From Dietzia aurantiaca (GTDB lineage Bacteria; Actinomycetota; Actinomycetes; Mycobacteriales; Mycobacteriaceae): DNA of 64,000 nt. The stretch lies in the NCBI RefSeq assembly GCF_021033825.1, contig NZ_JAIFXZ010000015.1:1-64000 (forward strand), written 5' to 3'. Both the position numbers and the translations under genes were made by a program. Shown here in pieces: positions 55,678-63,965 of the stretch (within the stretch, counting starts at the first letter, position 1; each line of letters begins with the position of its first letter). The notes under the pieces are model-generated. The model had not been told where the DNA came from, made no database searches, and saw nothing but the letters and a program-made list of their open reading frames with translations.

Positions 55678-56712
55678 TCAGTCAATCAGCCGCGCGATCC
55701 GCTCGATCTCCTCGACCGTCCGCGCGGTCACCACGAGCATCGTAATGCCGGCGGCCTCCCACTCCGCGATCTGCTCGCGCACCTGCGCCTCGTCGCCGAT
55801 GATCGCCGTGGCCTCCACCATCTCGTCCGGCACGGCGGCCGCGGCGTCATCCTTGCGGCCGGCGCGGAACAGCTCGGTGATGCGGTCCACGTCCTCGGCG
55901 AAGCCCATCCGCCGGAACGCCTCGGCGTGGAAGTTCTTCTCCTCGGCCCCCATGCCGCCGGCGTACAGCGCGGTGAACGGCTTGTAGGCGTCGATCACGC
56001 CGCGGCGGTCATCGGTGATGTGTAGCTGACACAGGAACGCCACCTCGAAGTCCTCGCGGGTGCGCCTCGCGCCGGGGCGGGCGAAGCCCTCGTCGAGCCA
56101 GGAGTTGAACTCGGACGCCGTACGCGGCGAGGCGAGGAAGCCCAGCCAGCCATCGGCGATCTCGGCGGCCAGGGCCACGTTCTTGGGCCCCTCGGCGCCC
56201 AGCCAGATGGGCACGTCCTCGCGCAGCGGGTGCAGGATCGACTTGAGCGGCTTACCGAAGCCGGAGGCGTCCGCGCCCTGGTACGGCAGCGCGTAAGCGG
56301 GCCCCTCGGAGGTGACCGGGGCCTCGCGCCGCAGCACTTTGCGGATGATGTCGATGTACTCGCGGGTCCGGGCGAGCGGCTTGGCGAACGCCTGCCCGTA
56401 CCAGCCCTCCACCACCTGCGGCCCCGAGACGCCCAGCCCCAGGCAGAAGCGCCCGCCGGACAGGTGGTCGATCGTCATGGTGCTCATCGCGGTCGCGGTG
56501 GGCGTCCGGGCGGAGAGCTGCACGACGGCGGTCGACAACCGGATGTTCTCGGTGAGCGAGCCGTACCAGGCCAGCGGGGTGAACGCGTCGGAACCCCAGG
56601 CCTCGGCGGTGAAGACGGTGTCGAACCCCGCCTTGTCCGCCGCCACCACGAGGTCGGCGTGATTGGTGGGCGGCTGCGCGCCCCAGTATCCGAGCTGCAA
56701 GGCGAATTTCAT
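55678..56712 (-). CDS. LLM-class F420-dependent oxidoreductase (Rv3520c-like)
   Basis: A 344-residue luciferase-like TIM-barrel protein. Seen: MKFALQLGYWGAQPP, HLSGGRFCLGLGVSGPQVVEGWYG, VPIWLGAEGPKNVALAAEIADGWL. Such enzymes use F420 (or FMN) to reduce or oxidise small substrates. It corresponds in position to Rv3520c, next to the divergent DUF35-ltp4-ltp3 cluster. The KstR-like site at 56780 lies 67 bp upstream of the ATG at 56712. Its role in sterol side-chain degradation is not established. Confidence 0.88.
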   Translation of the reverse strand: MKFALQLGYWGAQPPTNHADLVVAADKAGFDTVFTAEAWGSDAFTPLAWYGSLTENIRLSTAVVQLSARTPTATAMSTMTIDHLSGGRFCLGLGVSGPQVVEGWYGQAFAKPLARTREYIDIIRKVLRREAPVTSEGPAYALPYQGADASGFGKPLKSILHPLREDVPIWLGAEGPKNVALAAEIADGWLGFLASPRTASEFNSWLDEGFARPGARRTREDFEVAFLCQLHITDDRRGVIDAYKPFTALYAGGMGAEEKNFHAEAFRRMGFAEDVDRITELFRAGRKDDAAAAVPDEMVEATAIIGDEAQVREQIAEWEAAGITMLVVTARTVEEIERIARLID

Positions 56713-56779
56713 GGACACAGTGTGACCCACGCCGCCGGATTCGCGTGACGCCCACCACGGAAAGCCTCCCGAATTTCGG

Positions 56780-56793
56780 TGGAACGTGTTCTA
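56780..56793. promoter_or_regulatory. KstR-like operator between F420 oxidoreductase and DUF35 genes
   Basis: TGGAACGTGTTCTA is near-palindromic. It ends 9 bp before the GTG start of the DUF35 gene and 67 bp upstream of the oxidoreductase start, so it may repress both divergent units. Confidence 0.84.
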
Positions 56794-56802
56794 CTTGCGC
56801 TT

Positions 56803-57816
56803 GTGACGTCCAGAGAAATCGTTGTTGATATCACCCCGCCGGATCAGCCCGTGCTGTCCGCCTCGCTCACGCCGTCCTTCGACTACACCAGGTCGACCGG
56901 GCCCGTGCTGGGAGCGTTCTTCACCGGCCTCCGCGACCGCCGGATCGTGGGCAACCGCGACTCCCGGGGCACCGTGCACGTCCCGCCGGTCGAGTTCGAC
57001 CCGCATACGCGCGCGCCGCTCACCGAGACCGTGGAGGTCGGCTCGGGTGACGGGGTCGGCGGTGTCGTCGTCGCCTGGACCTGGGTTCCCACCCCCACCG
57101 ACGTCAACCCGCTCGACATCCCGTTCGCGTGGGCGCTCGTGCGGTTCGACGGCGCGGACACCGCCATGCTCCTGGCCCTGGCCGCCGACGGCCCGGAGTC
57201 CGTCAGCACCGGGATGCGCGTGCGCGTGCGGTGGTCGGCCGAGCGACGTGGCGACGTCCACGACATCGCGTGCGTGGTCCCCGAGGGGTACGACGACGAC
57301 ACCGCCGCCACCGACGCCCCGTCCACTGCCGCGGAACCCGTCACAGGGGTCGTCACCCCTATCGACCTCTCGGTGACCCACACGGCCGCGCCCGCGGAGA
57401 GCGAGTTCCTGCGCGCGATCGTGCAGGGCCGGATGCTGGGGCGCCGCCGCTCCAACGGCCCCGAGGTCTACGTCCCGCCGCGCGACTACTGCCCGTCCGA
57501 CGGCGTGGCCATGGGCGAGTACGTGGAGGTCGCCGACGTCGGCACCGTCACCACGTTCGGCATCGTCAACGTGCCGTTCGCAGGCCAGGAGATCAAGCCG
57601 CCATACGTCACGGCATACATCCTGCTCGACGGCTCCGACGTGCCCGTCCAGCACCTCGTCCTGGGCTGCGAGGCCTCCGAGGTGCGGATCGGGATGCGCG
57701 TGCGCGCCGTGTGGACGCCGGAGTCCGAGCGGCCCGCGTCCATGAAGGCCATCACGCACTTCGAGCCCAGCGGTGAGCCCGACACCGATCCGGCCACCGC
57801 CGCCACACACCTGTAG
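56803..57816 (+). CDS. Tandem DUF35/OB-fold protein (Rv3521-like)
   Basis: A 337-residue protein with two DUF35-type OB folds. The first covers about 20-155 (VLGAFFTGLRDRRIVGNR, VHVPPVEFDP) and the second about 195-320 (FLRAIVQGRMLGRRRSNG, VYVPPRDYCPSDG). They are joined by an acidic Thr/Ala-rich linker. DUF35 proteins pair with thiolase-fold proteins; ChsH2-Ltp2 is the known sterol example. It probably complexes with the Ltp4/Ltp3 proteins encoded next. The GTG at 56803 is chosen. No ribosome site is seen, so the mRNA could be leaderless. Zinc-ribbon cysteines typical of some DUF35 proteins are not evident. Confidence 0.86.
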   Translation: MTSREIVVDITPPDQPVLSASLTPSFDYTRSTGPVLGAFFTGLRDRRIVGNRDSRGTVHVPPVEFDPHTRAPLTETVEVGSGDGVGGVVVAWTWVPTPTDVNPLDIPFAWALVRFDGADTAMLLALAADGPESVSTGMRVRVRWSAERRGDVHDIACVVPEGYDDDTAATDAPSTAAEPVTGVVTPIDLSVTHTAAPAESEFLRAIVQGRMLGRRRSNGPEVYVPPRDYCPSDGVAMGEYVEVADVGTVTTFGIVNVPFAGQEIKPPYVTAYILLDGSDVPVQHLVLGCEASEVRIGMRVRAVWTPESERPASMKAITHFEPSGEPDTDPATAATHL

Positions 57817-57826
57817 AGGACACCTC

Positions 57827-58891
57827 GTGACCCACACTGCTCCCCGGGACGTGGCCGTCATCGGTTTCGCCCACGCCCGCCATTCCGAGTCCACGTTCGG
57901 CACCACCAACGGTGTCGAGATGCTCGCCCCCGTCTTCGCCGAGTGCTACCGGCAGACCGGCCTCGACCGCACCGACATCGAGTTCTGGTGCTCGGGCTCG
58001 TCCGACTACCTGGCCGGCCGCGCCTTCTCCTTCATCTCCGCCGTCGACTCGATCGGCGCCGTGCCGCCGATCTCCGAGTCGCACGTCGAGATGGACGCCG
58101 CCTGGGCGCTGTTCGAGGCCTACCTCAAGATCGCCGCCGGTCACGCCGACACCGCGCTGGTCTACGGCTTCGGCAAGGCCTCGGCCAGCACCGACCTCGA
58201 CACCGCGCTCGCGCTGCAGCTCGACCCCTACACCGTGGCCCCGCTGTGGCCGGGCCGCCACCACGTGGCCGCACTACAGGCCCGGTCCGGCATCGACGCC
58301 GGACGCTGGTCGGAGGCCGAGATGGCCGCCGTCGCCGCCCGCGCACACGGCCGGGACGCCGCCGGACTGCTGGACGAGCCGTACGTCGCCGACCCGCTAC
58401 GGCGCCACGACTGCCCGCCCGTCACCGACGGCGCCGGCGCGATCATCCTCGCCTCCGGCGACCGCGCCCGTGAGCTGGTCGACAACCCCGCCTACATCTC
58501 GGGGATCGAGCACATCGCCGACTCCGCCGAGTTCGGGGCGCGCGATCTCACCGACTCGCCCTCGACCCGAGCCGCCGCGGCCCGAGCGACGGGCTCGTCG
58601 TCGTCGGACCGTCCCGACCTGGGCGGCGTCGGCGTCGCCGAGCTGCACACCCAGTACACGCACCAGGAACTGCTCCTACGCGCGGCGCTGGGCCTGGCCG
58701 ACGACGTCGCGGTGACCCCGTCGGGCGGCTCGCTGGTCGCCGACCCGCTGTTCTCTGCGGGGCTCGAGCGCATCGGCTACGCCGCCGAGGCCATCTGGTC
58801 CGGCCGCACCGAGCGCGCGCTGGCCCACGCGACCAGCGGCCATCTGTTGCAGCAGAACCTCATCTGCCTCCTGGAAGGACGCACCGCATGA
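57827..58891 (+). CDS. ltp4: Thiolase-fold lipid-transfer protein Ltp4
   Basis: A 354-residue thiolase-superfamily protein (Rv3522 position). It has the domain layout FAHARHSESTFGTTNG, DTALVYGFGKASAST, VTDGAGAIILASGDRA and VTPSGGSLVADPL. The position of the usual nucleophilic Cys reads ESHVEMDAAW and no catalytic Cys/His pair is visible at the C-terminus, so classical thiolysis is unlikely. The GTG at 57827 follows AGAGGA. It is the middle gene between DUF35 and ltp3, which it overlaps by ATGA. A non-thiolase role such as retro-aldolase or structural partner is inferred. Confidence 0.88.
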   Translation: MTHTAPRDVAVIGFAHARHSESTFGTTNGVEMLAPVFAECYRQTGLDRTDIEFWCSGSSDYLAGRAFSFISAVDSIGAVPPISESHVEMDAAWALFEAYLKIAAGHADTALVYGFGKASASTDLDTALALQLDPYTVAPLWPGRHHVAALQARSGIDAGRWSEAEMAAVAARAHGRDAAGLLDEPYVADPLRRHDCPPVTDGAGAIILASGDRARELVDNPAYISGIEHIADSAEFGARDLTDSPSTRAAAARATGSSSSDRPDLGGVGVAELHTQYTHQELLLRAALGLADDVAVTPSGGSLVADPLFSAGLERIGYAAEAIWSGRTERALAHATSGHLLQQNLICLLEGRTA

Positions 58892-60069
58892 GCGCCCACA
58901 GCTCCGGCCTGCCCGCCGCCGTGCTCGGCACCGGTCAGACCCACCACGTCTCCCGCCGCACCGACGTCTCCATGGCCGGCCTCTGCCGCGAGGCCATCGA
59001 CGCCGCCATGCTCGACGCCGGGGTGAGCTGGGACGACATCGACGCGGTGATCGTCGGCAAGGCCCCCGACCTGTTCGAAGGCGTCATGATGCCCGAACTG
59101 ATGATGGCCGACGCCCTGGGCGCCGTGGGCAAGCCGCTGCTTCGCGTGCACACCGCCGGCTCCGTCGGTGGATCCACCGCGATCGTGGCCGCGTCCCACG
59201 TCCAGTCGGGTCGGTACCGCCGGGTGCTGGCCGTGGCGTGGGAGAAGCAGTCCGAGTCCAACGCCATGTGGGCCCTGTCGCTGCCCGTGCCGTTCACCGC
59301 GCCGGTCGGCGCCGGCGCTGGCGGCTACTTCGCCCCGCACGTGCGCTCCTACATCCGTGGCACCGGCGCCCCCGAGCACGTGGGCGCCATGGTCGCGGTC
59401 AAGGACCGGCTCAACGGCTCCATCAACCCGTACGCGCACCTCAAGCAGCCCGACATCACCGTGGACAAGGTGCTCGAAGGCCAGATGCTGTGGGACCCGA
59501 TCCGCTTCGACGAGACTTGCCCGTCCTCCGACGGCGCGTGCGCGATCGTGATCGGCGACGCCGACGCCGCCGAGGCCGTGGAATCCGAGGGCCGCCAGGT
59601 CGCCTGGATCCACGCCACCGCCCTGCGCACCGAGCCGGGCACCTTCGCCGGGCGCGACTACGCCAACCCTCAGGCCAGCCGCGACGCCGCGGCCGCACTG
59701 TGGGCCGAGGCCGGGATCACCAACCCGGCCGAGGAGATCGACGCCGCCGAGATCTACGTCCCGTTCTCGTGGTTCGAGCCCATGTGGCTGGAGAGTCTCG
59801 GGTTCGCGGCCCCCGGCGAGGGCTGGCGCATGACCGAGTCCGGCGCCACCGCGCGCGACGGCTCGCTGCCGGTCAACCCGTCCGGCGGCGTCCTGTGCTC
59901 CAACCCGATCGGCGCCTCTGGCATGCTGCGGTTCGCCGAGGCGGCCCGCCAGGTGATGAATCGCGCCGACGAGCACCAGATCCCCGACGCCCGGAAGGCC
60001 CTCGGGCACGCCTACGGTGGGGGTTCGCAGTACTTCTCGATGTGGGTCGTGGGAACGGAGCGAAAGTGA
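58888..60069 (+). CDS. ltp3: Thiolase-fold lipid-transfer protein Ltp3
   Basis: A 393-residue thiolase-superfamily protein (Rv3523 position). The N-terminal nucleophile region reads HTAGSVGGST, without the expected Cys. The C-terminal half retains VNPSGGVLCSNPIGASGM and GHAYGGG, so it keeps the second Cys/His group. With Ltp4 it may form a heteromer served by the DUF35 protein. The ATG at 58888 overlaps the ltp4 stop, and its own stop overlaps the next ATG (TGATG). The precise sterol reaction is not established. Confidence 0.9.
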   Translation: MSAHSSGLPAAVLGTGQTHHVSRRTDVSMAGLCREAIDAAMLDAGVSWDDIDAVIVGKAPDLFEGVMMPELMMADALGAVGKPLLRVHTAGSVGGSTAIVAASHVQSGRYRRVLAVAWEKQSESNAMWALSLPVPFTAPVGAGAGGYFAPHVRSYIRGTGAPEHVGAMVAVKDRLNGSINPYAHLKQPDITVDKVLEGQMLWDPIRFDETCPSSDGACAIVIGDADAAEAVESEGRQVAWIHATALRTEPGTFAGRDYANPQASRDAAAALWAEAGITNPAEEIDAAEIYVPFSWFEPMWLESLGFAAPGEGWRMTESGATARDGSLPVNPSGGVLCSNPIGASGMLRFAEAARQVMNRADEHQIPDARKALGHAYGGGSQYFSMWVVGTERK

Positions 60070-60587
60070 TGAGCAATCCCTACCTGGACGAGTCCGGCCA
60101 GTACCGGCCACTCGAGTTGAGCGCGGCCGCCCTGGCGAGCCCCGCCTACGCCGCCGCCCGCCGATCGTGGGCCGCGACCAATGCCGGTGACCGTGACGCC
60201 TGGATCGCCGGCTGGTCGCCCGAGGGATGCATCGAAGACCCCGTGGGCCCGTCGATGTTCGATTCCGAGGGCGTCGGCCACCGCGGTACCGAGCGGCTGC
60301 TGGAGTTCTGGGAGAAGGCCGTGGCCACCCCGGACCACATCGAGTTCCGCTTCGACCGCGGGATCGCCGTCGGTGACGAAATACTGTGCATCGGCACCAT
60401 GCGCACCCATATGGGCGAGAACATCATGGAGATCGACATCGCCGTGGACTACCGCGTCGATTCCGACGGCCGCCTGGTCTCCCTCCGCGCCTTCTGGGAG
60501 CAGGACGTCGCCATGGCATCGGGCCTGCGTCCGCTGACCGACGATGACAGGGCGGCCATCGCCGGCGCCCTCCGGAAGGACACCTGA
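60069..60587 (+). CDS. NTF2-like/SnoaL-type protein in the ltp operon
   Basis: A 172-residue single-domain protein. The NTF2 pattern is ATNAGDRDAWIAGWSPEGCIEDPVGPS followed by HRGTERLLEFWEKAV and closing strands VDYRVDSDGRLVSLRAFWEQD. Ketosteroid isomerases and polyketide cyclases share the fold, so a role in sterol metabolism is plausible. No isomerase-specific Tyr/Asp set could be confirmed. It starts at an ATG overlapping the ltp3 stop and lies 1 bp before the next gene. Confidence 0.75.
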   Translation: MSNPYLDESGQYRPLELSAAALASPAYAAARRSWAATNAGDRDAWIAGWSPEGCIEDPVGPSMFDSEGVGHRGTERLLEFWEKAVATPDHIEFRFDRGIAVGDEILCIGTMRTHMGENIMEIDIAVDYRVDSDGRLVSLRAFWEQDVAMASGLRPLTDDDRAAIAGALRKDT

Positions 60588-60588
60588 C

Positions 60589-61494
60589 ATGGCACGCGTG
60601 GTGGACGTCGAGTTCTCCGTCCCCGTCTCCTTCTCCCCCGTCGACCAGTACATCTCGATCGCCCGCGGCGCCGAGGCCGCCGGTTTCGACCGGGTCGTGC
60701 TGCCGGATTCGCTGTTCCATCCGCGTCGACAGGACAAGGACTACCCGTACACGCCGGACGGCTCGCGGATGTGGGACGAGAACACGCAGTGGGTCGAGCC
60801 GCTGATCGCCTCCGCCGCCATGGGCGGGGCCACCTCGACCATCCGGTTCTCCCCGCAGGTCCTCAAGGTCGGGCCGCGTAACCCGCTGCTGCTGACCCGC
60901 CAGGTCGCCTCGGTCGCGCTGCTCACCGGCAACCGGCTCGATCTGGGCGTGGGGATCGGTTGGGATCCCAACGAGTTCGAGTGGTGCGGCGCCCCGTTCA
61001 AGGGCCGCGGCAAGCGCACCGACGAGTCTCTGGCCATCATGCGCGAGGCGCTGAAGGGCGAGTGGATGGAGTTCCACGGCGACCACTTCGACTTCGACGA
61101 GCTCATCTTCACCCCGGCCCCGTCCGAGCAGGTGCCGTTCTACGTGGGGGGCCACACCGAGATCGCCCTCAAGCGGGCGGCGCGGATCGGCCAGGGCTGG
61201 ACCAGCGCGATGATGAAGTTCGACGAGATCGCGGCCACCGTCACACGCCTGGGCGAGTTGCTCGAGGCCAGCGGCCGCTCGCTCGCCGACCGCGGCGACG
61301 GCAAGCCCTTCGCCATCCAGGTGGTCTGCCTGGACAAGTTCGGCACGCGCGGCTTCACCGAGCTGGCCGAGGCCGGGGTCACGGACATCATCGTGATGCC
61401 CTGGATGGTCGAGGGACACGGCTTCGACTGTTCCACCGAGCAGAAGCTCGAGTCCATCGCGAACTTCGGCGCGAAGTACGGCCTGACCGGCTAA
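60589..61494 (+). CDS. LLM-class F420-dependent oxidoreductase (second)
   Basis: A 301-residue luciferase-like protein with VEFSVPVSFSPVDQYISIARGAE, TGNRLDLGVGIGWDPNEFEWCG, and VPFYVGGHTEIALKRAARIGQGW. It resembles the TIGR03619-type group and differs from the enzyme at 55678. It is the last gene of the plus-strand DUF35-ltp4-ltp3-NTF2 operon, 1 bp after the NTF2 gene, so it is probably in the same regulon. The substrate is unknown. Confidence 0.86.
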   Translation: MARVVDVEFSVPVSFSPVDQYISIARGAEAAGFDRVVLPDSLFHPRRQDKDYPYTPDGSRMWDENTQWVEPLIASAAMGGATSTIRFSPQVLKVGPRNPLLLTRQVASVALLTGNRLDLGVGIGWDPNEFEWCGAPFKGRGKRTDESLAIMREALKGEWMEFHGDHFDFDELIFTPAPSEQVPFYVGGHTEIALKRAARIGQGWTSAMMKFDEIAATVTRLGELLEASGRSLADRGDGKPFAIQVVCLDKFGTRGFTELAEAGVTDIIVMPWMVEGHGFDCSTEQKLESIANFGAKYGLTG

Positions 61495-61503
61495 CAGTTC
61501 CCC

Positions 61504-61604
61504 GGTTGCAAGACATCACCCCGCAGCTGCAAGACATCTAGTGCGATTACTGAGCTGTTTCTCGCACCGCTGGTCTTGCAGCTGCGGGGTGATGTCTTGC
61601 AACC
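61504..61604. repeat. Nested inverted repeat, copy B of the TTGCAAGACA family
   Basis: This is the best-preserved copy. A perfect 32-bp inverted repeat (61504-61535 with 61573-61604) contains TTGCAAGACA and GCAAGAC in tandem on each arm. The inner sequence has a second small GTGCGA/TCGCAC pairing. It lies between the F420 oxidoreductase and the DUF559-type gene, both on the plus strand. Confidence 0.9.
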
Positions 61605-61741
61605 GCGGGGTTGTTGTGGGCGGTACCGGCTTGGGAGCGCGGGATATGGCGACCCGCAGCTCCTGTGGATAGTCGTCGACTCCATCCACAGTGGCCGCTT
61701 TCTGCCTGTTCCGAGACGTCGCCGCCATTCACGATTGCCTC

Positions 61742-62689
61742 ATGGCACGCACTCGCTGGGGCGGAGACACCCGCCCACCCGTCCCGGTCCCCGCATCATT
61801 GGCGGATGCGGTGTCGACCGGCAAACCGTTCGCAGGCGCCGATGCTCTGGCCGCCGGGCTCGTCACCCGCTACGCACTCCGTGCCAAATTCCACGCAATC
61901 TTCCCCGGTGTCTACGTCGCGAAGGGCGAACCGCTGACCAACTGGGACATCATCCGCGCAGTCGGCATGTGGGCTCCGTCGGACGCGATCATCGGAGGCT
62001 GGGCTGCCGCCTACCTTCACGGCGAGACGTCGTACTCCGGGGAAAGGGTCCGTGGCGGAATCGATGTGTTCACTGCAGCCGAACCGCGGCCTCCGCGCGG
62101 GATCCGGAAACGCTCACTTCGCCGCCCGGTGCCGAGCGAGGACATCTGCGAGATCGGTGGGCTACGCGTCACCGCCCCTGCTCGCACAGCCGTGGACACG
62201 GCCAGATGGATCCGCGGAGGCGACCTGCGCATCTGCGTGATCGATTCGCTCTGCTTCACCACCGGCACTTCTCTGGTCGCCGTCGCCGCGGCCGCGGGAC
62301 GCATGCATGGCCTGCATGGCGCATCGACCGTCGCAAGACTCCTGGACGCATGCGATGCCGGTGCGCAGTCACCGCAGGAGACATTGCTGCGACTCCGCAT
62401 CGAACGGTCGCCGCTCCCCCGGCCGACTTCTCAACTCGAGATCTTTGAGCCCACAGGTGAGCGGATCACGATCGCCGACCTCGCCTACGCCTCGGACAAG
62501 GTCGCCATCTTCTACGACGGCAGGCACCACGGTGACGAGGACCAGTGGCGGCGGGACCTACGCATCACCGCCAGGCTGACCGATCTCGGGTGGCAGGTCG
62601 TGCGGATCGTCAAGGACATGAAGCCTGACGAGGCGATGCGCCACATCACGAACGCGTACACCCGCGCTCAGAACCGCCCTCGCACCTGA
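61742..62689 (+). CDS. DUF559-type protein with PD-(D/E)XK-like C-terminus
   Basis: A 315-residue protein. The N-terminal half has an AbiEi/winged-helix-like pattern (PFAGADALAAGLVTRYALRA, FPGVYVAKGE). The C-terminal half has DUF559 elements resembling Vsr-like nucleases (QSPQETLLRLRIE, ITIADLAYASDKVAIFYDG, WQVVRIVKD). Such genes are frequent in this actinobacterial group and of unclear function; a nuclease or antitoxin role is only possible. The ATG at 61742 was chosen; the frame from 61691 has no ribosome site. It is flanked by two nested inverted repeats (61504 and 62707). Confidence 0.7.
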   Translation: MARTRWGGDTRPPVPVPASLADAVSTGKPFAGADALAAGLVTRYALRAKFHAIFPGVYVAKGEPLTNWDIIRAVGMWAPSDAIIGGWAAAYLHGETSYSGERVRGGIDVFTAAEPRPPRGIRKRSLRRPVPSEDICEIGGLRVTAPARTAVDTARWIRGGDLRICVIDSLCFTTGTSLVAVAAAAGRMHGLHGASTVARLLDACDAGAQSPQETLLRLRIERSPLPRPTSQLEIFEPTGERITIADLAYASDKVAIFYDGRHHGDEDQWRRDLRITARLTDLGWQVVRIVKDMKPDEAMRHITNAYTRAQNRPRT

Positions 62690-62706
62690 AACCGCCAATC
62701 CCGCAG

Positions 62707-62809
62707 CGGTTGCAAGACATCCCCCATCGTTTGCACGACAGCTGGTGCGAAAAGCCGCGTCTGAAACGCAACTGGCGTCGTGCAACCGCGTACTCGTGTC
62801 TTGCAACCG
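62707..62809. repeat. Nested inverted repeat, copy C of the TTGCAAGACA family
   Basis: The outer arms CGGTTGCAAGACA (62707-62719) and its complement (62797-62809) pair perfectly. Inner arms with TTGCACGAC and GTCGTGCAA lie within, near 62730-62739 and 62777-62785. It lies between the converging DUF559-type gene and the alpha/beta-hydrolase gene. Confidence 0.85.
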
Positions 62810-62810
62810 C

Positions 62811-62925
62811 GGCGAGGGGCCGCTTGGCGGAGGCGAGGGCGGCCTAGCGATGGCAAAGGGCGGCCTGGCGGCGAGGGCGGCCCAGCGGTGGCAAAAGGCG
62901 CTGGCGATGGCGAGGTGGCGGCCTC
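62811..62925. repeat. Degenerate tandem repeat, G-rich
   Basis: A stretch of imperfect copies built on gcgagggcggcc and agcgatggcaaa, at least four of each, lies immediately after copy C of the nested repeat. It looks like slippage-derived low-complexity DNA. Confidence 0.65.
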
Positions 62926-62930
62926 GACGA

Positions 62931-63965
62931 TTACACCGGGATGTTCGCTCCGATGTCGTCGAGGCAGGCAAGGATCTCGCGGTGGGTGTCCTCGGTGGCC
63001 TCGAGATGCATGAGGTGTCCGGCCCGCGGCACGCTGCGGACCTGGCGGACGTCGTCGTGATAACGGTCGAGCTTCTTCAGCGGCTCGCGGCCGTGGAATC
63101 CCTCGAGGTCGGGGTCGTGCTCCGAGTAGACGAAGTAGTACGGCACGGGGTTGGTCTGGCGCTCGAACTCCTTCCGGGCGTACCAGGACACGTCCATCGC
63201 GCGGTACCACTGCAGCGGACCGGCGAACCCGGTGCGGACGTACTCGGTCTCGTAGCGGTCCAGCTCCTCCGCGGTGAGCCAGCGCCACGGCAGCTCCGGC
63301 GCCTCGGGCAGCGCATCGAGGTAGGTCGAGCCCGACGGGTGCTGCCACACATCGAGGTAGTGGTAGTCGGCGGACAGGGCCCAGAACACGCGGGCGAGGA
63401 AGTCGCGCTCGTGGCCCTCGAGATCGGCCTCGGCGACGCCCGGCTGTGCAAAGTAGTGCAGGTGCAGGAAGTGCTTCTCGGCAATCATCGCCGAGCCCTC
63501 CAGAGGCGAGACCGACCCGGCGGTACCCATGAAGGGGTTCTCCATACCGATCACCGCGCGCACCCGCCCCGGCTCCAGGTGGCAGGCGTCGTAGACCACG
63601 CCCGCGCCGAAGTCGAAGCCCACCAGCACGACCTTTTCCGACTCCGGGAGTGCATCGTCGAGTACCGCGATCAGGTCGTCGACCACCTCGCGCGGCGCGT
63701 AGTCCTCGACATTCGTGGGCGCGTCGGAGCCGCCCATCCCCCTCAGATCCGGCGCGATGACCCGCCACCCGGCGTCCACGAGGACGGGGATCATGCGGTG
63801 CCACGTGAACCAGAAGTGAGGGAAACCGTGAACCAGTGCGACGGTGCCCGGGCGCTGGTCTGCGGACGCGCTCGGTTCGGCGACCACGAAATGGATGCCC
63901 ACGCCGTCGCGGTCGATGTGGCGGTGCTCGAGGAAGGACGGGTCGTCGATTCGGGGGTCGATCAT
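62931..63965 (-). CDS. Alpha/beta hydrolase, epoxide-hydrolase/haloalkane-dehalogenase type
   Basis: A 344-residue alpha/beta-hydrolase. It has the oxyanion motif HGFPHFWFTW (46-55), acid nucleophile D118 in LVGFDFGAGVV, and C-terminal His in PRAGHLMHLE. The Asp nucleophile points to an epoxide hydrolase or dehalogenase rather than an esterase. The ATG at 63965 is near the window edge; the upstream region is cut off at 64000. No close functional partner is visible. It converges on the DUF559-type gene. Confidence 0.82.
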   Translation of the reverse strand: MIDPRIDDPSFLEHRHIDRDGVGIHFVVAEPSASADQRPGTVALVHGFPHFWFTWHRMIPVLVDAGWRVIAPDLRGMGGSDAPTNVEDYAPREVVDDLIAVLDDALPESEKVVLVGFDFGAGVVYDACHLEPGRVRAVIGMENPFMGTAGSVSPLEGSAMIAEKHFLHLHYFAQPGVAEADLEGHERDFLARVFWALSADYHYLDVWQHPSGSTYLDALPEAPELPWRWLTAEELDRYETEYVRTGFAGPLQWYRAMDVSWYARKEFERQTNPVPYYFVYSEHDPDLEGFHGREPLKKLDRYHDDVRQVRSVPRAGHLMHLEATEDTHREILACLDDIGANIPV

